The position numbers and the translations under genes were made by a program. The notes under the pieces were generated by a model. That model had not been told where the DNA came from. It did not search any database and saw only the letters and a list, made by a program, of their open reading frames with translations. Shown one piece after another: positions 7,874-16,785 of a stretch of 41,244 nt of DNA (its first letter is position 1; each line of letters begins with the position of its first letter). The DNA is from Deltaproteobacteria bacterium. Its GTDB lineage: Bacteria; Desulfobacterota; Binatia; UBA9968. The stretch covers positions 1,021-42,264 of the forward strand of contig VBKX01000195.1 of NCBI GenBank assembly GCA_005879435.1, in the 5' to 3' direction.

Positions 7874-8818
7874 TTAAGATCCTATGGTTGTCGTCATCGC
7901 TTCCACCGTTTTTTTCAATCCCTGCTCCACCCCTACGTTCGGCTCATAGCCAAGGATGCTTCGAGCCAAATGAATATCCGCCAACGAATGGCGTACATCG
8001 CCATTCCTGGTAGGCTCAAATTTAACTTTGGCTTTAACCCCAATTATCCTTTCGAGCGTCCCAATCAAGGTATTAAGGCTAATTCTTTCGCCATAGGCGA
8101 TATTGAAGACACGACCTACCGCGCCCTCAGCGTGTAGTGCGGCGATATTGGCTTGAACGACGTTTTCCACGTACGTAAAATCGCGGGACTGTTCACCATC
8201 ACCGAATACAATCAATGGCTGAAAGGCGAGGAGCCCCTTGATAAACTTGGGAATGACAGCGGAATATTCGGAATTAGGATCTTGACCCGGTCCGAATACA
8301 TTGAAATAGCGAAGCGAGACTGTCTCCAAACCGTACAAATCGTGGTACAACCCACAATAACGTTCGCCGACAAATTTCTGCAGCGCATAAGGCGATAGCG
8401 GATTCGGTGGCATATCTTCCCGTTTGGGCAAAACCGCCGTGTCGCCATAGGCCGACGACGAAGCTGCATAGACGAGTCTTCGTACACCTTGATTCCGGCA
8501 GCTTTCAAGCAGATTTAGTGTGGCCGTGATATTAGCGCAATTGCTCGTGATAGGGTCCCTAATCGAGCGTTGAACCGACGGAATCGCGGCTTGGTGAACT
8601 ACGTACTCGATGCCGTCGACAACACGGTCGCAAACCAAGGGATCGGCAAGATCAGCCTCGGTAAATTCGATCGTCGAGATGACATCGGTTAGACGCTGGA
8701 GATTGCCGGTGGAAAGATTATCAACGACGCGGACTCGATGGCCCTCTTTGACTAAACGCTGAACTATATGTGCCCCTATAAAACCAGCGCCGCCGGTTAC
8801 TAAAATATGATCAGACAT
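7874..8818 (-). CDS. NAD-dependent nucleotide-sugar epimerase (GalE/WbpP-like)
   Basis: A 314-residue extended short-chain dehydrogenase. The Rossmann motif is TGGAGFIG (Gly9, Gly12, Gly15), with acidic D33 for NAD ribose binding, the Ser cluster AASSSAYGD (119-126) and the catalytic pair Y144 and K148 (SPYALQKF). SRDFTYVENVV is typical of UDP-sugar 4-epimerases. The best match by motif is the UDP-GlcNAc/UDP-GalNAc 4-epimerase or WbpP group, though UDP-glucose 4-epimerase is possible. The UDP-sugar dehydrogenase gene at 20258 would fit a UDP-GalNAc-uronate pathway (inference). It stands alone on the minus strand with long spacers on the upstream side. Confidence 0.85.
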   Translation of the reverse strand: MSDHILVTGGAGFIGAHIVQRLVKEGHRVRVVDNLSTGNLQRLTDVISTIEFTEADLADPLVCDRVVDGIEYVVHQAAIPSVQRSIRDPITSNCANITATLNLLESCRNQGVRRLVYAASSSAYGDTAVLPKREDMPPNPLSPYALQKFVGERYCGLYHDLYGLETVSLRYFNVFGPGQDPNSEYSAVIPKFIKGLLAFQPLIVFGDGEQSRDFTYVENVVQANIAALHAEGAVGRVFNIAYGERISLNTLIGTLERIIGVKAKVKFEPTRNGDVRHSLADIHLARSILGYEPNVGVEQGLKKTVEAMTTTIGS

Positions 8819-9205
8819 AGATCAGGCAGGAACACTCATGCGAGATCATCTCGGTATGCTCAAAATACCAACAACTCTTTTGGATCAAATTTGGCATCCC
8901 AACATTTCACAATTTAATTATCAATAATGAGGGAAGTGTGGCAAGAATGCAAACAGCTACCGGACTCAAAATAGCAAGACACAGCAGCGGCCGCAATCCT
9001 GATTTGATTTTCAATTTGACGGTAAACGTAGTTTTCCCTGGTAACAGCAAACCAAGAGAGTCCTCCGCACCACCAAAGAGGTTATTCCAGGGCTAACCAT
9101 TCTTCCGATCGCGCCCAGCCGAGCAAGACTAAAGTGGCACGATCTAGCGGTTGAGCTTCAAAGAATCGCTGAACCCGTCCAGTGAGGTCACGTAGTCACC
9201 ACTAC
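8819..9205. other. Intergenic spacer without recognisable gene
   Basis: 387 bases between two minus-strand genes with no open frame that looks coding. It contains the 13-mer AAAGTGGCACGAT (9131-9143), which also occurs on the minus strand near 15238. The sigma-54-like TGGCACG in it lacks a correctly spaced -12 box. I could not place a promoter or terminator. Confidence 0.4.
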
Positions 9206-10135
9206 TTAATTCTTGGCGGGTTGGTATTCTTTAACGAAATAAAGCGGCCGCTGTTTGGTTTCGTCGAACATCCTGCCTAAATATTCGCCTAAAACACCAA
9301 TGGTCATCAGTTGGATGCCCCCGAGAAACAAGATCACTACCATCAGCGACGGATAACCGGCGACCGGGTCACCATGCGCTAAAGTCTTGTAGATCACCCA
9401 TACCGCGTATACGAAGGCCGCAAACGCCGTCGTAATTCCCAAGTACGTAGCAACTTTCAATGGGGCAATCGTAAACGACGTGAACCCTTCTAGCGCAAAG
9501 TTCCACAGTCTCCAATAATTCCACTTGCTCCGTCCCGCTTGGCGCGGGTCGCGCCGATAGGGTACCGCCTTTTGCGGAAAACCGATCCAGGCATAAAGTC
9601 CTTTCATGAATCGGTGTTGCTCACGCAACTTTTTAATTGCGTCCATAGCACGCCGACTCAGCAAACGAAAGTCCCCGGTGTCGACCGGTATCTTGATGTG
9701 CGTCGCGCCCTGTATCAACCGATAAAACAAAAAGGCAGTCGCCTTTTTGAGCGCTCTTTCTCCGGCTCGGCTGACCCGCTGGGCGTAAACAACGTCAAAA
9801 CCTTCACGGTAGTGTTTGACGAACTCGGGAATCAGTTCAGGCGGATCTTGTAAGTCGGCGTCGATCACGACGACCGCGTCACCATCCGCATAGTCGAACC
9901 CGGCTGTCATGGCAATTTCCTTGCCGAAGTTTCGACTAAGGTCGACGATGGCAATCCGAGTATCACCTCGGCGAAGGTTGTTTATGACCCCGATCGTACG
10001 ATCCGTACTGCCATCGTTGACGTAAATAATTTTCGTGTCACAGTCGAGCTTGTCGAGCACCCTGCTCAAACGAGAGTGAAAGTCCGGCAAAACCTCTTCT
10101 TCGTTATAAGTGGGGACGATAATTGAAAGAAGCAT
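9206..10135 (-). CDS. GT2 glycosyltransferase of the GtrB/DPM1 polyprenyl-phosphate type
   Basis: A 309-residue inner-membrane enzyme expected to load a sugar from a nucleotide sugar onto polyprenyl phosphate at the cytoplasmic face. It has an N-terminal GT-A domain with SIIVPTYNEEE and NDGSTDRT, and the metal-binding DAD at 92-94 followed by LQDPPELI, characteristic of the DPM1/GtrB subfamily. Two C-terminal membrane segments follow (about 229-250 and 268-288), joined by a short loop. Length and architecture match GtrB. The product would serve glycosylation at the outer face, for example by a GT-C enzyme such as the candidate at 3927 (inference). The upstream spacer of about 350 bases separates it from rmlD. 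Confidence 0.88.
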   Translation of the reverse strand: MLLSIIVPTYNEEEVLPDFHSRLSRVLDKLDCDTKIIYVNDGSTDRTIGVINNLRRGDTRIAIVDLSRNFGKEIAMTAGFDYADGDAVVVIDADLQDPPELIPEFVKHYREGFDVVYAQRVSRAGERALKKATAFLFYRLIQGATHIKIPVDTGDFRLLSRRAMDAIKKLREQHRFMKGLYAWIGFPQKAVPYRRDPRQAGRSKWNYWRLWNFALEGFTSFTIAPLKVATYLGITTAFAAFVYAVWVIYKTLAHGDPVAGYPSLMVVILFLGGIQLMTIGVLGEYLGRMFDETKQRPLYFVKEYQPAKN

Positions 10136-10488
10136 GCTTATCTCGCCTACGGGCGCTCAGGAATAGGTCGATAATATGTCGCTTCTACACCCTACTGGAG
10201 TAATTTTTTGATGTCCGCCTCGTTTTAAATGATCAAGCAATAGTGCCAATGAATGATCTCCGGATACTATCGATGGAAACAATTTGTCCGCAAGTAACCC
10301 ATCAAAAGGATATTATATTGACGATCTGTCTCCTGAAAACATTAGGCTATAGAACAATTTGACAGCATCAGCTCCTCCTGACCCGAACACAATATCCGCA
10401 ACAACGCGGATCCTCGGAAATGAAATGAAAACTTGCGCGAATATTACACCAAATGAAAACTTTCTTACCTCTTCTTTCCTCATCCACA
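10136..10488. other. Intergenic spacer between rmlD and the GtrB-like gene
   Basis: 353 bases, low in G+C. Open frames here are shadows of the rmlD 3' end and look non-coding. A TGGCACTATTGC sequence on the minus strand near 10241-10252 resembles a sigma-54 site, but its GC is three bases too close. No terminator is obvious. Confidence 0.4.
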
Positions 10489-11418
10489 TCAAAGCCGAAT
10501 ATGTCCCTTTTTCTCTAAGTAATGTTTCAGCGCTTGTTGCCAAGTCCGAGGCGCTTGATCAAATAACTCCGGACTCCTCTGGCTGATTAACGCTGAATTC
10601 GCCGGACGGCGCGCTTTGACGGGATATTCGTTACTGAGAACAGGCTCCAATCTCACATCAATATCGGTGAACTTGAGAATCTGGCGCGCGAATTCACACC
10701 AAGTGCAAGAGCCCCCGTTCGAGGCGTGGACTACACCGGTTACCTCTTTTTTAAGTAACTGGCGCACCACTTTGGCCGCGTCCTGTGTGTAGGTCGGCGA
10801 TATTCGGATATCATCGACGACCTTAAGCGGATCTCCTTTTTTTGCCCTGGCCAGAATCGTTTCGATAAAGTTTCCGCCTTTGCCACGCGCGCCGGTCGTG
10901 CCAAACAGGCTCGCGACCCTAACGATCAACCAGCGTGGCACGGTCTGCCGTACCAAGTGTTCACCGGCCAGTTTCGATGCTCCGTAGACATTGATGGGAT
11001 TTGCTTGATCCGATTCGACATAAGCATCTTCCTTCATTCCATCGAACACGTAATCGGTACCAATATATACGCAGCGGGCATCAATCGCCGCGCACGCGCG
11101 TGCGACATTGAATGCGCCGATTGCATTGACCTCAAACGCAAGGTTTGCCTGATCTTCGCAATCATCGACGCGAACAAAGGCGGCACAGTTGATGACAGTG
11201 TGTGGACGTAATCTGAGGACGACGCGACTTACCACAGCCGCTTTCGTACAATCGGCGTCTCCATGGCTCAGCGCCACGACGTCGAACTCGGGCTTTTGCC
11301 GTAGAACTTTGACTAAGTCCGTTCCGAGCTGTCCGGTGCTACCAAACACCGCGATTGTATGCTTGCTCGTCAGTGCCAAAACTCCGTCTCGTCCTCTATG
11401 TTTTAGCTCACATGGCAT
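10489..11418 (-). CDS. rmlD: dTDP-4-dehydrorhamnose reductase
   Basis: A 309-residue RmlD-family reductase that makes dTDP-L-rhamnose with NAD(P)H, the last step of the pathway. Visible features are the nucleotide-binding GSTGQLG (G26, G29, G32), INCAA, YIGTDYVFDG with T121, and the catalytic Y145 and K149 (VYGASKLAGE). The protein core begins at about residue 20 (HTIAVFGSTG). The first ATG therefore gives an unusual extension of about 18 residues, and an internal TTG (11379) or CTG (11373) behind GGAG may be the real start. It follows rmlB by 29 bases and is probably the last gene of the rml group. The frame is intact. Confidence 0.9.
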   Translation of the reverse strand: MPCELKHRGRDGVLALTSKHTIAVFGSTGQLGTDLVKVLRQKPEFDVVALSHGDADCTKAAVVSRVVLRLRPHTVINCAAFVRVDDCEDQANLAFEVNAIGAFNVARACAAIDARCVYIGTDYVFDGMKEDAYVESDQANPINVYGASKLAGEHLVRQTVPRWLIVRVASLFGTTGARGKGGNFIETILARAKKGDPLKVVDDIRISPTYTQDAAKVVRQLLKKEVTGVVHASNGGSCTWCEFARQILKFTDIDVRLEPVLSNEYPVKARRPANSALISQRSPELFDQAPRTWQQALKHYLEKKGHIRL

Positions 11419-11447
11419 CGCGCGCTATGCGCTTCGCCTTCGGCTCT

Positions 11448-12490
11448 CTAACCGCGTGCCCAATTACGCGAATAGACAGAATCATAGTACTTTCGATACT
11501 CACCTGAAGTTAAATGAGCTATCCAGTCCGCGTGATCCAGATACCAGTCCACGGTTTGATTCATCGCAACTGAAGAAACCGTGGTTGGTTTCCAGCCAGT
11601 CTCAGCGCGAATTCTAGACGTGTTGATGGCGTAACGACGATCATGCCCCGGGCGATCGGTGATGAAGCGGATGCGCTGCTTAAGCCTATTCAGGTCCATG
11701 CTCTTTCGATCAGCAATAGCAATACAAATGGATTCGACGACGTCACAATTGGTGCGTTCTTCGGCCGTCCCAATGTTGTAAATTGAACCCACTCGCCCTT
11801 TTTCAAGCACCCTGAGAATAGCCCGACAATTATCTTCGACATAAAGCCAGTCGCGAACCTGTTTCCCGTCACCGTATACCGGAAATTCCAAGCCATTGAG
11901 ACCGTTGCGTATCAGTAATGGGATCAGCTTTTCTGGAAATTGATACGGTCCGTAGTTATTGGAACTGCGGGTCACTAGGACCGGTAAATCGTATGTGCGG
12001 CGATATGAAAAACAGAGCAGATCGGCCGCCGCCTTGGTCGCCGCGTAAGGACTACTTGGACGTAACTGTGAATCTTCTGTCGCCGGCTCCTTTTCCTCTT
12101 TGTCCCATAAACCTCGTCGGTGGAAATTTGAAGAAAACGCTCCACCGGATGCGTCCGAATCGCGTCGAGAAGCGACTGCACCCCGCCAATATTGGTTTGT
12201 ACAAAAGGAGACGCGTCGAGAATACTTCTATCTACGTGCGACTCGGCAGCGAAATTGACGATCGCCCACGGTTTTTCCTTTTGGAGAATCTCTTCGACCA
12301 GTGTCCGGTCAATGATGTCTCCGTGCACGAAGTGATTACGTCCGACGTCAACACCCGCGACGTTTTCCAAGTTTCCCGCGTAGGTCAGCTTATCAAGATT
12401 GATGATTCGCCAGTCCCTTTCCGCGTTCAGGAGCCTGACAAAGTTACTCCCGATGAATCCACAACCACCCGTCACTAACACGGTTTTCAT
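11448..12490 (-). pseudogene. rmlB: dTDP-glucose 4,6-dehydratase with a single-base frameshift
   Basis: RmlB converts dTDP-glucose to dTDP-4-keto-6-deoxyglucose. The first frame (from 12490) carries the NAD motif TGGCGFIG, NFAAESHVDRS and the active-site STDEVYG, then runs off into low-complexity sequence ending at 11975. From about 12101 the next frame carries the rest: PATEDSQLRPSSPYAATKAAAD, interrupted here only by wording, includes the catalytic YxxxK, followed by SSNNYGPYQFPEKLIPL and the C-terminal domain to 11448. Adding one base within the GGGACAAAGAGG stretch (about 12095-12106) restores a protein of about 347 residues with normal spacing between STDEVYG and the YxxxK. So there is one missing base. 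It is either a mutation that blocks rhamnose synthesis or an error in a purine-rich run. Confidence 0.88.
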
Positions 12491-13177
12491 CTAAGAATTA
12501 CCTCATCAGAAGCTTTTCAAAGCCCTCGGCGATCGCGCTTGGGATTTAAATAGTGTCGAAAACTGGCTGACACCGAAAATAAGCTCGCCCCTGCACCTCA
12601 TCTCGTCGATGCTCTCCAACTAACGGGGCGGTCACCCGCTTGCCTAGGAGTGCTAGACGCCCACAGTGTTTCCTTTGGAACATGCAGATACTCCTGAAGG
12701 GGCACTCTTCCTCCTGAATTGCGTCCTTTGTCCTACTGCATGAGTCGTCCGAACTCCTGAACGAGCAAATAAAATGCCCCACCTGTTCCCTGCTGTGAGC
12801 AATCGCCTCAACGCGTGCTCTATCAGCAGCCGTCACGTCATGCCCCTTACTCGACCGCCATCGCCCTGTTAGCAGGATTGTGTGATCCTACGCCAATCAG
12901 TCTGCGTGAAACTTCCGTTTGGCTACTCTTTAAGCCTGTAGATCCCCATTCACCCACCACAGAATTTATTTCATTCCACGCATAGGGGCCATGTCCGAAT
13001 TTTAAGGAGCGCTTGAGTTGTAACTGTCTCACTTTGGATTTTATGTGGGGCAAAATTTAGGATGCGATCTTTGATTTCGGTACATATATGCCCTGTGTCT
13101 CTCCAAAGGTCTTCGAATTTCGAAATTGTGACACAGTCTCGAGGCCCGCTCCTTTCAAACTTGCCCACACATCGACA
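12491..13177. other. Long spacer inside the rml group, no gene recognised
   Basis: 687 bases separate rmlC from rmlB, although rmlA and rmlC overlap. Short minus-strand frames of 65-96 codons exist (for example 12546-12836 and 12847-13053), but none has a recognisable domain or convincing ribosome site. It could be the remains of a lost gene or inserted element. I found no terminal inverted repeats or transposase motifs. Confidence 0.45.
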
Positions 13178-13744
13178 TTAAGCTACGGCGTTGTAACGGA
13201 AATTATTTTCTGCCCATTTAAGGGGCGGCCATGCATGGTCCCGCGATGATAGCTGTGGCTCTGCCAGCGGCCAGTCGATCGCTAATTCGGCATCATTCCA
13301 GAACACTCCTGCTTCATATTCCGGTGCGTACTCTTCCGTCGCCATGTACAAGATCTCCGCTTCTTCACTGGTCACGCAAAATCCATGTGCGAAACCGGTG
13401 GGTATGTACAGCATTTTCCTGTTCTCCCCTGAAAGCTCTACCGCAATCCATTTCCCGTAAGTTGGCCCGCCTTGCCGCAAATCAACGACCACATCATAGA
13501 TCTCACCCGAAACCGCCCGGACGAGCTTACATTGGGCTTTAGGATGCTTCTGATAGTGTAGTCCGCGAAGGATCCCTTTTGAGGATTTCGAATGATTGCA
13601 CTGCACGAACGTCCCCGTGATTCCATGCGCTGCAAATTCGGAACACTTGTAAGTCTCCATGAAAAAACCGCGTTGATCTGGAAATACCCGAGGATCAATC
13701 ACCATAACTTCAGGGATCGCGGTGGGACTAAAGCCAAACGACAT
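13178..13744 (-). CDS. rmlC: dTDP-4-dehydrorhamnose 3,5-epimerase
   Basis: A 188-residue cupin enzyme that epimerises dTDP-4-keto-6-deoxyglucose at C3 and C5. The diagnostic segment NHSKSSKGILRGLHYQ carries R60 and catalytic H63. The VVVDLR strand has D88, and YIPTGFAHGFCV carries H120 with the family PxGFAHGF motif. The substrate-loop FPDQRGFFMETY is at 21-32. Length and all key residues are normal. Its ATG overlaps the rmlA stop as TAATG, so translation is coupled with rmlA. The frame is intact. Confidence 0.95.
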   Translation of the reverse strand: MSFGFSPTAIPEVMVIDPRVFPDQRGFFMETYKCSEFAAHGITGTFVQCNHSKSSKGILRGLHYQKHPKAQCKLVRAVSGEIYDVVVDLRQGGPTYGKWIAVELSGENRKMLYIPTGFAHGFCVTSEEAEILYMATEEYAPEYEAGVFWNDAELAIDWPLAEPQLSSRDHAWPPLKWAENNFRYNAVA

Positions 13745-14811
13745 TACAGTAAGACCTCTGAATCGTCGCCGATCATGAGCCGATAGGCTTGATGAATTTC
13801 GTGGTTTCTGAGCACGACGGAATTTTTCCCGATCAGACTGTCTTCCAGGCGATCGACATGCTCAATTCGCGCACTTTCCAGTAATACGCAATGCTCCAGG
13901 ACGGACGAAACGATTCGGCAACCGTTTCCAATCGATGTGAATGGTCCTACAAAGGAATTTTCCACGAGCACGTTTTCGCCGATCACGGCGGGACCGCGCA
14001 CCGTGCTATTAACGACGCGGCTACCGTACCCCAGCTGCACGCGGCCGGTGACTTGACTTTGTGCGTCGACTTCTCCGTCAATGCGACGCTTCACCCATTC
14101 GTCCAGCACCACAGTGTTGGCGGTAAGCAAATCGTCTTTCTTCCCTGTATCCAGCCACCAGGCATCAATGCGGTCGCTCAAGACTTTACCACCGGCGTCG
14201 AGCAGTGCTTGAATCGCATCCGTGATTTCGAGCTCGCCACGCCATGAGGGTGAGATGATGTTAATCGCCTTATGAATCTGGCCGGTGAAAAAATAGATAC
14301 CGACCAATGCTAAGTTGGATTTCGGCTGTTTAGGTTTTTCAACCAAACGAATGACCCTTTGATCATGATCAATCTCCGCAATTCCGAAACTCGAAGGATT
14401 GTCGACTTCCTTTAGCAAGATCGATGCGTCAGCTCCTAATAATTCGAATTTCTCGCGATACTTTCCGATGCCAGACCCTATTAGATTGTCGCCGAGATAC
14501 ATGACAAAGGAATCAGATTCCAGGTACGGCTGGGCAATCTTGACCGCGTGAGCGAGCCCCAGGGGGTCGTTTTGGAGTATATATTCAACCTTCATTCCCC
14601 AGAGCTGTCCTAGACCCACAGCTTCCCGCACAGCGTTGCCAGTCTCCGGCGAGATCACGATTCCCACTTGCTCGATGCCGGCATCTTTGAGATTGTCCAA
14701 TACGTGAAATAGAATGGGCCGATTGCCAACTGGCACGAGTTGCTTCGCGGCGGTGTGGGTAAGGGGTCGCAGTCTTGTGCCCCGGCCTCCGCTTAAGACC
14801 AGTCCTTTCAT
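13744..14811 (-). CDS. rmlA: Glucose-1-phosphate thymidylyltransferase, long form
   Basis: A 355-residue enzyme that joins glucose 1-phosphate and dTTP to dTDP-glucose, the first step to dTDP-rhamnose. The N-terminus has the nucleotidyltransferase signature LSGGRGTRLRPLT, with PVGNRPILFHVL after it and YLGDNL holding a metal-binding Asp. VEKPKQPKSNLALVGIYFF is partly visible as the sugar-binding part. The C-terminal 110 residues are a left-handed beta-helix (repeats such as VRGPAVIGENVLVENSFVG). That extension marks the long RmlA type found in archaea, actinobacteria and some others, not the 290-residue enterobacterial type. The start at 14811 (MKGLVL) is preferred to 14823 on family grounds. 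Neither start has a strong ribosome site. Confidence 0.9.
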   Translation of the reverse strand: MKGLVLSGGRGTRLRPLTHTAAKQLVPVGNRPILFHVLDNLKDAGIEQVGIVISPETGNAVREAVGLGQLWGMKVEYILQNDPLGLAHAVKIAQPYLESDSFVMYLGDNLIGSGIGKYREKFELLGADASILLKEVDNPSSFGIAEIDHDQRVIRLVEKPKQPKSNLALVGIYFFTGQIHKAINIISPSWRGELEITDAIQALLDAGGKVLSDRIDAWWLDTGKKDDLLTANTVVLDEWVKRRIDGEVDAQSQVTGRVQLGYGSRVVNSTVRGPAVIGENVLVENSFVGPFTSIGNGCRIVSSVLEHCVLLESARIEHVDRLEDSLIGKNSVVLRNHEIHQAYRLMIGDDSEVLL

Positions 14812-15375
14812 TCTGACGCCCATAAATCCATGATCAGTAAAACGTGGCGAACGTCGTTCCTAAAGAGCGTTCGATTGGAGACCGATGGTGTGAAGGATGT
14901 CTCACAGGTCCAGGGCAGTGATATCAGTGCCGCTTGCCGACGAAATTTAAGGGCATGATACTCGTACTCGAATTTCGCAATAGTTATCACCAATGGATCA
15001 GGCTTTGCCTTTGCGTCAAAGGTTGAACAGCATCACGACGAGCACCGTGCTAGGAACGATCTGGAGACCTCCGGACCTGTCAGGTCAGCACCACCCGTCA
15101 ACTCACGAGAATTTTTGACCTGACATCGAGTCGCTCTCAACCGCCGAATGCCAATACACTACACTTCGGCAATCCCAGACAACTGAGACCGCGCTCGACC
15201 GCTGCTCTTGAATTGGCACGTATTAGCCGTCACCCAATCGTGCCACTTTCGCCTTAAACACCCGTATCGAAGCATGGTCGTTTCGGTCACTCACATTTGA
15301 TGGATGAACGAGGTTTTCTGTGACCCCGGCACTATAAGGAGAGCAAAACAAACACCAGAGCAAGAGACGGGTCAA
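14812..15375. other. Intergenic region upstream of rmlA
   Basis: About 560 bases without a recognisable gene between the NtrC-type activator gene and rmlA. It holds the operator-like inverted repeats at 15074-15125 and a pair of inverted TGGCACG motifs at 15214-15242. The sigma-54-like TGGCACGTATTAGCC at 15214 has its GC one base too close and points away from rmlA. Confidence 0.5.
15074..15125. repeat. Nested inverted repeats, possible operator upstream of rmlA
   Basis: GACCTGTCAGGTC (15074-15086) is a perfect 6-1-6 palindrome. TGTCAGGTCA (15078-15087) is also the exact reverse complement of TGACCTGACA (15116-15125). They lie about 265-310 bases upstream of rmlA. The TGTCA/TGACA core recurs upstream of the sigma-54 promoters in this window. 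No T-run follows on either strand, so a terminator is unlikely. Confidence 0.5.
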
Positions 15376-16758
15376 CTATCCCAAATCTTTAAAGGATTCC
15401 TTGTGGAGTCCATGCCTCCTCATCTTTCTGTAGAGCGTTTTGTTATCGACCTTTGCCTCAACGGCCGTCAAGGAAATAGCGCCTTTATGTTTGATTAAGA
15501 GACTTCTGAGATATTCTTTTTCGCTGCGCTGTAGCCACTGCTTAAGTGATAAGTCACCGTCGCCATTACTGACATAGAGACGATCAAGAATCCTTTGCGG
15601 TGGCGCTGGCAGATCAACGTCTTCAATAATTTCGCCTTGGCATTTGACGATAGCGCGCTCGAGAATATTCTCAAGCTCTCTGATATTACCAGGCCACCGA
15701 TACGCGAGCATATGATCAAGAACTTGAGGGCCAACTTGTTTAATTTTTTTCTCCTGCGCGACAGCATGTTTACTCAAAATATGATTTATCAGCACGGGAA
15801 GATCTTCCAATCGTTCCCGCAACGGCGGCAGCTCCAGCGGGATGACGTTAATTCGATAATAAAAATCTTCACGCAGCGTTCCGCGAGCTAAACAGATCTT
15901 TAAATCCACGTTAGTCGCAGCAACTACTCTCATGTCGACTTTTACCTTACGATTCCCACCTAAACGCTCAACCTCTCGTTCCTGCAGCACTCTCAAAAGT
16001 TTAACTTGCATCGGCGGCGCCATGGTCTCAATCTCGTCGAGAAAAAGAGTTCCCCCGTCGGCAATTTCAATTTTCCCGGCGCGGCTCTGGACGGCTCCCG
16101 TGAACGCGCCCTTTTCGTAGCCAAACAACTCGCTCTCGAGCAATGTGTCTGGAAACGCTCCGCAGTTGATCGCAACAAATTGTTTTGACCGGCGTCGACT
16201 CAAATTATGGATGGCGCGGGCCACCAATTCCTTCCCCGTTCCAGTCTCACCCGTAATCATCACTCCGGAATCGGTTTCAGCTAACGATCTGATGAGATCG
16301 AACACTTTCAGCATCTTCGGACTTTTGCTGAGAATGTTTTCCAAATGATGTTCCTCGTGAACCTTTTGACGAAGCTCGCGAACTTCGTCCAGTAAGCGTC
16401 GTTTTTCGATCAGCTTCTCGCTTACCAGACGAATCGCCTCAGGTTGGAACGGCTTAGTGATATAATCACTCGCTCCAAGCTTCATCGCTTCCACCGCTTG
16501 CTTAATGTTTCCAAAAGCAGTGACTAGGATAACGTCAGTATCGGGGCACTTTTCGCGAACGTGACGCGCCAATTGAAACCCATCCATTCCTGGCATTTTA
16601 ACGTCGGAAACAACGATAGCAAATTTTTCCTCGGACAGTATCTTTACGCCTTCCTCGCCACAAGACGCAGTGGTAACGCGGAAACCTTCCTGCTCGTAAA
16701 ACTGACCCAGCTGCTCCCTCAACCGATCATGGTCTTCAACAATTAATACATTATACAT
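15376..16758 (-). CDS. Sigma-54-dependent response regulator, NtrC family
   Basis: A complete three-domain enhancer-binding protein. In the numbering of the longer GTG-start form (16773), the receiver domain has D57 (VVSDVKMPGMDG), T85 and K107 (ITKPF). The AAA+ domain has Walker A GETGTGKE (175-182), an intact sigma-54-contacting GAFTGA loop (222-227), Walker B GTLFLDEIE (241-249), and WPGNIRELEN. The C-terminal Fis-type helix-turn-helix reads ISLTAVEAKVDNKTLYRKMRR. The ATG at 16758 begins directly at the receiver fold and is preferred. The histidine kinase upstream ends 27 bases before it. It is the only intact sigma-54 activator in the window and the best candidate to act at the three sigma-54 promoters (inference). 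It ends with TAG. Confidence 0.93.
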   Translation of the reverse strand: MYNVLIVEDHDRLREQLGQFYEQEGFRVTTASCGEEGVKILSEEKFAIVVSDVKMPGMDGFQLARHVREKCPDTDVILVTAFGNIKQAVEAMKLGASDYITKPFQPEAIRLVSEKLIEKRRLLDEVRELRQKVHEEHHLENILSKSPKMLKVFDLIRSLAETDSGVMITGETGTGKELVARAIHNLSRRRSKQFVAINCGAFPDTLLESELFGYEKGAFTGAVQSRAGKIEIADGGTLFLDEIETMAPPMQVKLLRVLQEREVERLGGNRKVKVDMRVVAATNVDLKICLARGTLREDFYYRINVIPLELPPLRERLEDLPVLINHILSKHAVAQEKKIKQVGPQVLDHMLAYRWPGNIRELENILERAIVKCQGEIIEDVDLPAPPQRILDRLYVSNGDGDLSLKQWLQRSEKEYLRSLLIKHKGAISLTAVEAKVDNKTLYRKMRRHGLHKESFKDLG

Positions 16759-16785
16759 AACAGACGTGTACACCTCGAAATTCTT

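Noticed and set aside
9131..9150. TGGCACGATCTAGCGG on the plus strand as a sigma-54 promoter
   Set aside because: The GC of the putative -12 box is one base too close to the GG, sigma-54 spacing is strict, and no plus-strand gene follows. The 13-mer shared with 15238-15250 is noted in the intergenic entry only.
10241..10258. TGGCACTATTGC on the minus strand upstream of the GtrB-like gene
   Set aside because: The spacing between GG and GC is three bases too short for sigma-54.
12546..13168. Minus-strand frames of 65-96 codons between rmlC and rmlB
   Set aside because: They overlap each other or have odd composition, no ribosome sites and no recognisable motifs.
15213..15229. TTGGCACGTATTAGCC as a sigma-54 promoter
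   Set aside because: It shares TTGGCACGTATT with the flp promoter, but the GC is one base too close and it points into the 3' end of the convergent activator gene.
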